From contig JAYKKI010000009.1 in the NCBI GenBank assembly GCA_039881145.1, forward strand, positions 12,588,001 through 12,652,000: DNA of 64,000 bases, read 5' to 3'. Positions within the stretch are counted from its first letter, which is position 1; each line of letters opens with the position of its first letter. Below, piece after piece: positions 54,327-64,000 of this stretch. The position numbers and the translations under genes were made by a program. This DNA is from Druceiella hillmani (taxonomy: Eukaryota; Arthropoda; Insecta; Lepidoptera; Hepialidae). The notes below the pieces were generated by a model that was not told where the DNA came from, searched no databases, and saw only the letters and a program-made list of their open reading frames with translations.

Positions 54327-55990
54327 ATACACCATAACTTGAATTCTAAATATACCATTTCTTGAATTCTAAATTACAACGCTCTAGCGGCCTTAAACAT
54401 TTTTATTCCTCGCTTAGATAATACTGATCAAGCGCCAATATTAAAATTTCTGGTAGAAAATATTCGGATGGAACAATTTTTTTCTAAATATTAATCTGAA
54501 AGTTAAGCATCACTTCCTCATTGAAATCAACAAACACAAATAAAAAAAAACAATCAGTTTAAAATCTCTTAGATAATATTCGATCTGGTTCAAAGTTACC
54601 TAGATCCAGAGTTTCATCTCACGTAAAATAGTTTTTGTGTGTGATTCTAATAAACCGACAGGCATAGAATCATAAATATGGTACAAAATATTTATACTTT
54701 ACATGTCCACTTTATTTCATGTATATTGAAAGTATTAAATAAAAAAAAAGTCATTACAATAAATTGGTATTACTATCTTCTATTACTATTATAGAGGCAG
54801 TAAAGTTTTAATAGTGTAATTAGTGAAAGAAAATAAATAACAAATACGCCTCAACTCTGAAAAAGAAATTATAAAAATTACTATCCTAAACATTAACCAA
54901 GTTTAAACAAAATGAGATTCAATATGAACAACATAGGTTACCGTTGATCACTGAAACTGAAAACACATATGTGAAACCAGACATGTAGATTAAATTTTTA
55001 TTTAACATTTTTATTTTTATCAAATGTATGAAGTTACACTTGTCAAAATTAAAGAATCAAACTGGACATAATTTTTCAAAATCTTAAAATGCACGCCCTG
55101 GATTTCTCTTTTTGTAAGTATAACATATTGATTATTTTCACAAACTTGCTTTTTGGAAAGTTCTATTATTGATCAAATCACATTTTTCTCGGTGTTTCAA
55201 AGATTCTGAGGAGCTTCATCTCAACGTAACATTAAATGAAAAAAATAAATTATTAATGTTTAATATACGGAGCCGACGTTACGCTCGTTTCTAGCTAAAT
55301 ATTGAAGGGAAAGTAATTAAAAAAATAAAACGCACAGGCAAGTCTTCTCGAAATCGGAATCAGTCTTCCATCAGCTCCATAGTGAGCGGCGCAGAAGCCC
55401 GCCGCAAACTTTTAACATAACTCACGACTTCGCGACCTGTATAACATTAATTAATTTCTCTCATTTTGATATAAATTACATTTTAATATGAATTTATTTA
55501 TTTATACCAAAACAAAATGCAGTTTCAAACTCGTTTCCACAATCCATCGGTCCACCCGCAGTCTTGAATTAAAGTATAATTTGGTTTGAGTATGGGCGGA
55601 AAAGCATTGTAAGTTGTTAAAGTTTTCATTTGAAGCTCTTAACTTAGTGTTGTCAGCAATTTAGTGTAAACCTCTTTATGAGAATATAATGACAAGTTCC
55701 ATCGATATTTTCTTATCTAGTTAAAGAATAAACCAATTTACGAAATCGTTCCCAAAAACTGCGTGAGGTTTCGTTCTAACTCGATAAATAGGCTCATCTT
55801 GTTATCCGGATAATTATGTCACCGCTTGAAAGTATTTCTAATTTACGATTCTGTGTTTGTCTACATCAAGAACTCCCAAAATTTTTGGACGCGATTATGT
55901 AACAAAAAATTTGGGCAAATTTTGTTGTAATGAAATAATCGTTACCCTACAAAAACCGATTTATCATAAATTATTTAATTCTAAAACTCC
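54327..55990. other. Non-coding stretch
   Basis: A GC-richer patch at 55365-55440 (gtgagcggcgcagaagcccg) stands out. No gene recognised. Confidence 0.5.
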
Positions 55991-56088
55991 GAGACAACGT
56001 GACTGTTGTCGTTAAAGGCTCTTTTCATTTTGAATATTTTAATTAGAAATCTAGGAGACAATATGACTGTTGTCATTAAAGGCTCTTT
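55991..56088. repeat. Tandem duplication, 64-base period, with inner palindromes
   Basis: gagacaacgtgactgttgtc... ttaaaggctctttt (from 55991) recurs from 56055 with four changes. Each unit has a short inverted pair (gacaac / gttgtc in the first). Confidence 0.88.
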
Positions 56089-57277
56089 CTAGTTTTGATC
56101 ATGACATCACGGCTTTTAACTATTATAGGTTCTTTCATTACTTTTTACATATTTTTAAGCAAAAACGGATCAATGCTTTGAAACTAGAATAGTGATGTTA
56201 TTAGTTTCCACGGATCGATTATGTATGCGTAGCGTGTATGATAAAGTTGCATGTCGACTTGGTGTGTTTGTGTGTGTCTGGTTGTGTATTGAGTGTGTAT
56301 TTTTGTGTAAATTTACGGTACAAGCTTTTACGCGAATTTTCAAGTCCATTTAATAGTAATTATTTACCATCATCTGTTTACTTTGTGCAGAACTTGCATA
56401 GTGGTAAAATAATTGAAAATACGAAATAAGTAATGGGATATCCGTCCAAAAAATATACTTATCTCTAAATATATATTCACGCTTCATTTTTGACCTCATG
56501 TTTTTGGTCTAAAATTCCAACGGTAAACTACCATTTTAACAGTGTACTGGCCAAGTAGACTAGACATTACGCTATTTATTTTGCTAAATGTTTATAACGT
56601 CAAACATAAAAAACATAAGAGAACTTTTTGTTTCAAAGAAAATGAAATATAGTTTATCAAAAAATACTAAATTGAATAAACTACAACTAGATATACATCT
56701 GTGATAAAATACGTACGACCACAATTTTTAATACTAAATTTGTTATATATATGAATGAACGTATGGTATATGAAAATTATTTATTTTTATATGTCTTTGA
56801 TACAAGGCATCCAGATTGCACTTATCTAATTGTCGATTTGAAATTTTTGAAATATTTAAATATGGACATAGATATTTCCGAAAATAATACAAATTTCAAA
56901 CTTTTTGAATTCAGAACTTCATATATAATATAACAACATATGAATTATGATAAATACATTCGAAATATTAAAAATAGGGACGTGTGTAAAAACGCACACC
57001 TATTCGCAAGGATGCATTTGGGCATATATAAATTCTCGTAAATAAAACTGTTTACTATCCTATGCATATCAGGCCAACCTCTTGACTTCAATATAATACC
57101 TGATATCTGCAACCTCGTGTGACCCAAAACAACATTATTATCGAGAGCCAATCATCAACAACTGGGTCAATAAAAGATCAAGCTCGTATCAAGTTCATAC
57201 TCTTGAGACCCAATATTGATTGCTTGCATGTTATATAACACGTCTTGTTTACTGTGCCTTCATACAAGTAAAATTAA
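56089..57277. other. Non-coding stretch
   Basis: A short TG-rich run at 56255-56290. Frames at 56238-56429, 56751-56933 and 56945-57151 show no domain. Confidence 0.5.
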
Positions 57278-57340
57278 AATATATTGATGCATTTGTTTCT
57301 AGCAATAATATTGCCTAGAAACAGATGTATTAAAATATTA
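57278..57340. repeat. Imperfect hairpin, about 30-bp stem
   Basis: The left arm (57278-57307) pairs with 57309-57340, with a few mismatches and a one-base bulge; the core tgtttctag pairs exactly with ctagaaaca. Just after, gcctacaggattt and gcctacaagattt lie 26 bases apart (57342 and 57368). Confidence 0.8.
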
Positions 57341-59180
57341 TAAGCCTACAGGATTTATAATTATTTAGCCTACAAGATTTTTGTAAACCATATCGATAGT
57401 TCTTCTCTGATGCTTGGACTATCAAGCTATCCAGAATAATTGTCTCCATTAATATCGGAGTACATCACTAACATCCCTTTCAATTATTTTTCATGAAAAC
57501 TTACCGCATAACCTGCAATTTATTTTCGCATAATATTAGCCGTTATCTGTCGACTAACAATTACAAAGGACCCCGAATAACATAGGTTTACCATGACTGG
57601 AAAAACAGAGCACTGTACTCCCATTTATACCCAAAAAATCAATTGTTGTGTTACTAAGAACAGAAATTACAGTAATGAAACAATGTTATTCTAAAAGCAT
57701 ATACAATGAAATCAACTGAAATTGTTCTATAATATGGAGCAACACACTGTGCTTATATCGCTTAACATAACTATTCATATCTGCTCGCGTTATAGGCAAC
57801 GCATTTTTTGTTATGTATTTATACTAAAAACTAATTATAAAGGCTACAATAAAATTAAACGAAGAAAACAATGTAAAAAGATTGTGTGCGTCCGATTCTA
57901 TTGCGTTTATTGCCCTTATCGAAAGATCAAATTTATGGGAATATTTTATTGAACATACAGCATATAAATCTAAAAGGAAACTGTATAATTCTATTACATA
58001 AAGCTTATGCTATAAACTTTATTTTTGCTTGGAAATTTTAGTGAGTTACTGGATATATATCACCCCTAACGAAGTTGAATATAATAAAAACTTATCTTGC
58101 AATATCCAAGTCGTAAAAGGGGTGTTTTTTTTAAATTTCGTATTTTCAAGTTTTTAGTTAAACTGGCTAGCCGTAAGTCAGTCAGTCTATTACGAATTAA
58201 ATGACGAGCAATAACGACTAGATATTCGGACATCTCTTTGGATATTGCATCAATTGTACAATAGAAATCAATAATTTTTATGAAGATACATAATTTTGAT
58301 ATCTGAGTATTTAAATATTCCAATTAAACAAAAATATCGAGATTATTATTAACGAGTTAAGTGTATCATAATATAATCTATTTAGGTTTACAATATTTTA
58401 TAATACTAGTAATAACAGAAATATATACAATAAGGAAAATATTAAAAAAATATTTGGTTAAAAAATTACGTACAATCTTTAAAATTTTGTTTTGAGGTAA
58501 TATTTCGCTTAGCCATAATATAAATTTTGGCTAAACACTAAAAGATTGAAGTCGTCTTCAGTGTTCATAATGTTGGCTTAAACGTGCATGATGCACATAT
58601 CATCATTTTCACACATAAATTTAATGATTTGCTTAAATTTTTTGCATGTAAAATTTAATCTGTTTCCTTTCAGAACAAAAAGTGTTGAAAATAATCACAA
58701 CCATAAAAACAAACAGTTACAGATAAATATAAAGCCTTAGTTCCACTACCACATTCCACCAGTCACATATACATATAGTAACTAGCACTTGAAACTATTA
58801 GACATGACGAACCCATCGTTAACGGCGACAAGGAGATGAGAGATATTTAGATGATTGAGAAAATTAAGCAGTGCTGCAAACCTCTTTCTATACTTCGATT
58901 AATCTCTCAAGTACATAAATTGCGCTATATTTACTGTGACCCACTTAAAGTTCGTTCACTGTCTCAGTTGAACCATGTATGTCGAAGTAACTAGAGATCT
59001 TTGGTTATATATAAGTAATCAAGTAATTGCCACTATGTCAACAACATAGTTTATTGTGTCATCAACCTAATAAAAAGTGTCTCAGCACGGAACCCAAACT
59101 TTAAATAATAATAATAATAAAAGAATTATTGTACTTATAATATTTTAATTATAGTAAACTAAGGAACATTTATGTATATT
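57341..59180. other. Non-coding stretch
   Basis: Frames at 57722-57952 and 58066-58323 have no recognised domain. An (AAT)n run lies at 59107-59121, near the end of the older mariner gene. Confidence 0.5.
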
Positions 59181-59581
59181 TTATGTACGGAATATTACAC
59201 CATCAAGATGTCTCTCATCACTGCGATAGCACTCCTTAAAACGTAAACGCGAGTTTGCAATGACGCGCCGCAGAACTTTGACTGAGATGGCTCTAACTTC
59301 TTTTGTTATTTTAGCCTTCAGCTGCTCCAAATTCATAAGAGGGGTATTAAAAACTCTCAATTTGAGATAACCCCATCGAAAAACAGTTAGCTTTGGTCGG
59401 GCGATCTTGGTGGTAAATTATGTCTCCAAATAGGATTATGGCTTTTTCCGAAAATAATGATCTATTTGTATCCATGGAGACTCTAGTGGTGTCGGCAGTA
59501 GCCCTTCCTTGCTGATACCATACATCTGACTCAACAACATGCTTCTTCCACAGCTGCAGTACAAAAAAAATGTTAATCATT

Positions 59582-60892
59582 TCCAGTGGCAGATTTCAAA
59601 GTTTGAACAAACATAGTTTCTGAACGCAACACATAAGAGGGGCGCGGGGGGCATCGTTAGAAGCGCAAGCGATGCGGATGTTTTAGTAGCCATGGAACAG
59701 TGGAGTGGAGAGCAACGCGCTTTTGCCGTCGAGGCGTACATTTCGAGTGGATTTTCGCTGTATGTAGCACGCCGTCGATTTAATAATCGTTACAGTAATC
59801 GTCGATTACATGATCGACCATCGATCAACCTCATTCAGTCATGGGTAGCAAGGTTCAGAGCTACAGGATCAACATTAAATAGGCCCAAGCCAGGACCTAC
59901 ACCATTGGTACCCACGGATGAAAATGTCGAGCGTGTTGTGGTTTCTGTCGTTGAAAATCCCCGTTTATCACTGCGTACACGTTCATCGATATTGGGAATT
60001 CCGAAATCAACTTTACAGGTAATAATGCAAAAAAAGCTCAAGTTTCATCCATATAAAATTTTAATTGTTCAAGATTTACACGATTCTGACTTTGAATTAA
60101 GAGAAACTTACGCGGAGGTGATGTTGTTGAGATTTCGTACTGCTACTCGGATGGGCAACATATTCTTTAGTGACGAAGCTCTCACATTGGAGGATATGTG
60201 AATAAGCAGAACTTTCGTTACTGGGATGTCCACAACCCAAGACAAATGCATCAAGAGCCTTTACATAAGCCTAAAGTAACAGACTGGTGTCCCATATCTG
60301 CATCAGCAATCATAGGGACTTATTTCTTTGAAAATCAACGTGGCCAAATTGTAACTGTGAATTCGAAGAGATATGCCCAGATGATAAATGAGTTTTTCAG
60401 AGTAGAACTACAGAATAGTCCATCCTTCAACCAAAACACATGGTTCCAGCAGGACGGGGCCACAGCTCACACTACTATTGTGTCCATGAATGCAGTGCGG
60501 CAGTTATTTCCAGAAAAAAACATATCCCGAAACGGTACCGTAGTGTGGCCACCTAGGTCACCCGATTTAAGCCCATGTGACGTTTTCTTATGGGGATACT
60601 TAAAATCCGTTTTTTTTCAAATCAAATCCGAGCACTGTGACACAATTTAAAGAAAATATTCGAGCCGAAGTCAGTAGAATACCTCAGCCGCTCTGCAAAC
60701 GTGTTTTTGAAAACATGCGTGCTAGACTCGCAGAGTGTCTCGGACTCGATGGCCGCCATTTGGAAAACGTGGTTTTTAAAAAATGAAATCCGCATTTGTT
60801 GTTTTAAAGTTAAAATAAACCTACTTTGTATTAGAGGTGTAGTTTTTTTCTTACAATTTTTCAAATATTGAAATCTGCCACTGGACAGCCTG
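59582..60892 (+). mobile_element. Younger mariner-type element inserted in the older one
   Basis: The left end 59582-59606 (tccagtggcagatttcaa...) matches the reverse complement of the right end 60861-60885 with two mismatches in 25. The right end continues with cagcctg (60886-60892) then TA; its reverse complement, TACAGGCTGTCCAGTGGCAG, gives the expected TA plus CAG start. The left end has lost this outer part: the bases before tccagtgg are cat, directly attached to the older gene. So a few terminal bases and one TA were lost on the left. Confidence 0.9.
59692..60786 (+). pseudogene. Mariner-type transposase (catalytic spacing DD41D) with two frameshifts
   Basis: The start ATG (59692) has a good context (gccATGG). 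The N-terminal helix-turn-helix, of the kind labelled DUF4817 in insect proteins (EQRAFAVEAYISSGFS), occupies about residues 8-60. A second HTH (LSLRTRSSILGIPKSTLQ) is near residues 92-110. The first catalytic Asp is in NIFFSDEA (60165-60180). A frameshift in the next 15 bases leads to GYVNKQNFRYWDVHNPRQ. The second Asp is in WFQQDGATAHT (about 60453), and the third in SPDLSPCDVFLWGYLK, with 41 residues between the two. A second frameshift at about 60625-60640 leads to QFKENIRAEVSRIP and HLENVVFKK, and the stop at 60784-60786. Only two lesions, so recently dead. Spacing of 41 recalls rosa/Visitor-type families, but assignment needs a tree. Confidence 0.9.
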
Positions 60893-61345
60893 TATATACT
60901 GCTCCCTCGTCTCTGTAACAATTGCACCGCGGTCATTCTCGACGAAAAATGGCCCGACGATTTTTTTTTACTTTATTGTGTACCATGCAGTAACTTTAGG
61001 GTTATGTAATGCTTTCTGATGTTTTTTTATTGCTGGATAACCAGTAACAACAATTTTGATGATTTACGTAACCTTCAAGGTGAAAGTGAAATAAACATGG
61101 ACTATTTTATTTTCCTCTAAAAAAATTCTAACATTCTCTGACAGTAAATTTTCCATTTGTTGTAGTTTTGATTTTCTGAATGATCGGATTTTATAGAGAT
61201 GTTATTTTAAATCTGAAGTCAAAATTTTTTGAAGACTTGATCGATGGATATTCAAAGACGCAGTGTTTTTTCTCTAATTGACCTTAGTGGATGCTCTTCG
61301 ACAGCAGCGGTGGTGCGGTTAACGTTCTCAATTGACCGCACAGGT

Positions 61346-64000
61346 TTATTTTGAGGTTCATTTGAATTATTTAGTGTACATATTGACGCTCTCAACTCCG
61401 TTATCCACTGGGTCCATCATTAAAACGCTGGATTTCCAATGAGTATAAAACTTGCGTCGAGCCTCACTAACAGAAAAACCGTTGCAGAAATACGCTTCCA
61501 CAGGGTAAGCGCCGTATGCGATAGACCACTGCGATATAGTGAATAAAAAATCCGCGCCAATGAGCTATCGCATGCTATCCCTTCTCTCCCATTATCCCCG
61601 TTGCTTGCCAAGATATTCGAGTTTGAAGTTTGAATTCGGCGCTGAGATACCATTAGTTTGTGTCATCGATATAGTCTATTGTATTAGTAAAAATCACATT
61701 CTCGAAGTTTCATAATTTTTGTCATTTTTCAAAGTTTTGTAATTTTGCATTTCCATGACAGTCTTTACGTCACAAATATTTCATATCGCTAAAAATATAC
61801 ACGAAAAATACTGGGAAAATATTTTTCCTGGGAGCGAATCATTTTTATTGACGGTTGGACGAATTATACTCAGTTCTCTAAATGTGCGCTCGACTGATTT
61901 TCTGTCATAAATTTAAACTTACAAATGACTAGCTAATAAATTAAGCTTTCCCATTTTAAATTTATAAAAAGCATAAAACTGTCTCTACCTTCCCTAGAAG
62001 TGGAAAAACGACATCTTGAATTCATTCAAATGTATGTCATTGGTCATAAGATATAAAATAAATAATATAATTTCTCTCTTAAAATAACCCTTTGAACTAT
62101 TTTTTTATATAATACTGTGAAATATGCTCCAATTTCTTACTAATTTTCAAGTTAAAATAATTTTGCTGATTTATTTAGATATATGGAAATTACAAAGTTA
62201 TTCACTTACAATTATAGAAAGAAAAAGATCCATTTTCTTTAAAAAATCTATATTCTCATACAGAAACTAAACCTGTCCCAATGGTTATCATTCTTTTCTT
62301 GTCACTTAAATCGTTATCGGAGTTATCCTATATTCTCACTGTTACCCTGCTATCTCCTTCTTTCATCATTTTCCCAATTTCTCAGCATTTGATTCTAATG
62401 AAGTGTTTGTTTTCAAAGCACAGTTAACTGTGTTTTAGTTCATGGGTAATGTAATATTCCTGGAAAGCAAATGTGTCGATATTTCATTGCTAATTACCCA
62501 AAATATCTACCCATCATGGGCTTAAATATATGCCTGCTCTAACAAAGGGTATGACAACAAGTATAAAGTTCAAACCTAAGCAAAAAAATCAATAATTTTT
62601 TTTAATACTTATAAAATAACGTACATCGAAGTACCAATATTGCCATTTTCAAAGATTTTAATTAATTTTTTAATTACTTTAAAAACTATTATTTAAAGTA
62701 TTGTCTTAATGGATGCCTAAGTCAATTTGAAAATGTTTTAATGAAAAATGTTTCCTTAAGAATAGGTACTGCTTTATTATCTCTTATCAGATCCCAATTT
62801 GAGAAAATTATATTCATGACACTCTTTTTACTTTTACAACTACATCTTAATTGACTATATTTTTTCAATTATCATAATTTCAAAAAGTGCGTCAGATAAA
62901 AAAATGGAAGATATTGATTACGAAAGTAAGTGAAAAATATATTTCGTTTTCATTTACTGAGATAAAAATAAATTATTCGTCTGCAAGTGAAATTAAGGTT
63001 GACAAAAAATTAACTGTCAAAATTAACGCTATGAATTATTTTTTACTATTAAGAGAGATCTTTACCAAAGTCAAAAAATCGTGGTTTTAACAAAGATTTG
63101 AGTTTCAGTATCCATCAAAATATAATCAACGGGAACCTTATTGGCTAACACAAATCTAAACCCTAGAACAAAATTTATTGACGATTTTAATACTGCTTCT
63201 AACTCAAAGCGTGTCCAGCATACCTTACATTGAATAAAACAGTTAAAAAGTTAAACAACAAACTGTAAAAGGAATTAACCTCATAGGTGTCCTTTACCTC
63301 ACTCTGTCATAATGGTGCAAAACAAATTGACTGTGGAAAAAGTGGCGGAATAATAAAAAACGAGAACCCCAGGAAGGGGTGTAAAAGAGAAAGAGCCTTG
63401 ACGCTATTCGTCGTAATGCCGGTAAAGTTTTCACTTTGCTATTTTCTAGTTTTCCACGTTCTGTACGAGAGAACAAAATCTACAAAAGCCCCTAAAGGGC
63501 TGTCTATTTTTGAAGCCGTATTTTAAAATCTTCTTCACTTACGTTATAAAAGTTGATTATACATTTTTTTCTCTGAAATTCATTTAAACATTTGAAATAT
63601 TCCGATGACGGTGAGAAAAAGGGAGTTGAAAATGTAATATAATATTCTTTAATGGCCTAAAAACTTAAGTAACCTACGTGTGAAAGTAGATAATATAAAT
63701 TAGAAAATAATATTGGCCAAAATATTATTTTCTAAATACAAATTTCCAATAAAAATGACAGCAATATTTCCTTTTATATTTAAAATTATATTTATATTAT
63801 TATATTGTAATGATCTACATTCTCTTATATTAAATACTATTTGGTTCAAAACCATTATTGTTCTAAAACCTCTACCAATCAAAAATTAAATTCAAGAAAT
63901 TGAGAAGGTAGTTTTAATAATAATGTATTTAAATCGATTACAAGAACGTACGTTATATATAGATGAACTAAACTATGCCATGATGCAGAAAGCATAATAA
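61346..64000. other. Non-coding stretch to window end
   Basis: The part at 61346-61660 is GC-richer and may hold the decayed N-terminus and left end of the older mariner; its 77-codon minus frame (61420-61653) is not recognisable. Frames at 62887-63090, 63287-63526 and 63700-63882 show no domain. Nothing else seen. Confidence 0.45.

Larger units (their letters stand above)
59181..61345 (-). pseudogene. Older mariner-type transposase, split by a younger element
   Basis: The gene runs on the minus strand in two parts. Part one (61345-60895) gives RSIENVNRTTAAVEEHPLRS, LNIHRSSLQKILTSDLK, then FHLEGYVNHQN (about 61065-61100) and KIVGPFF.ENDRGAIVTETR ending in QYI. Part two (59580-59181) resumes with MINIFFVLQLWKKHV, then WYQQGRATADTT, and, in a frame not listed as a long ORF, GYLKLRVFNTPL, AKITKEVRAISVKVLRRVIA and RHLDGVIF before a stop at 59181-59183. 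Text on the two sides joins without visible loss apart from the insert (59582-60892). Several frameshifts and stops occur, and the second catalytic motif has lost its Asp (QQGRA in place of QQDGA). Confidence 0.85.

Noticed and set aside
59835..60041. 68-codon minus-strand frame
   Set aside because: Antisense shadow of the younger mariner transposase.

Overview
This is a strongly AT-rich, gene-poor piece of an animal nuclear genome, most probably an insect. The evidence is the set of decayed transposable elements, all of kinds common in arthropods: a piggyBac-like element with TTAA and matching terminal repeats, several Tc1/mariner relatives, RTE-like LINE fragments, and two multi-copy uncharacterised arthropod gene families. 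Very long (TA)n tracts recur through the window. I see no intact host gene, rRNA, tRNA or CRISPR array. Most of the window looks like old intergenic or intronic DNA.

Layout. 0-13 kb: a candidate 1.4-kb element with degraded ends, a perfect 31-bp hairpin, an RTE-like reverse transcriptase fragment, then two broken minus-strand genes of multi-copy families (6.9-9.0 kb and 10.75-12.4 kb). 13-23 kb: mostly featureless, with microsatellites and one probable dispersed repeat. 23-28.6 kb: two diverged 2.1-kb arms in opposite orientation around a 1.4-kb spacer that holds a mariner fragment; the right arm carries an 82-nt segment bounded by good splice sites, which are damaged in the left arm. 28.6-33.8 kb: (TA)n tracts and two further copies of a short repeat also present in the spacer. 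33.8-38.5 kb: a piggyBac-like element, whole in length but broken by one stop and two frameshifts, lying between two direct copies of a microsatellite-headed repeat. 42.9-43.3 kb: the 3' end of a mariner. 47.7-48.5 kb: a Tc1-type transposase that has lost its first catalytic segment. 49.3-49.8 kb: an RTE-like 3' end. 59.2-61.3 kb: a mariner-type gene on the minus strand, split by a second, younger mariner-type element on the plus strand.

Two CpG-rich islands stand out from the AT-rich background (about 45.42-45.56 kb and 51.78-51.99 kb). Each ends in a plausible splice donor on the plus strand. They are the best candidates for promoters or first exons of a host gene, but I cannot name that gene. 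The window shows no working pathway; the coherent story is one of layered transposon insertion and decay.
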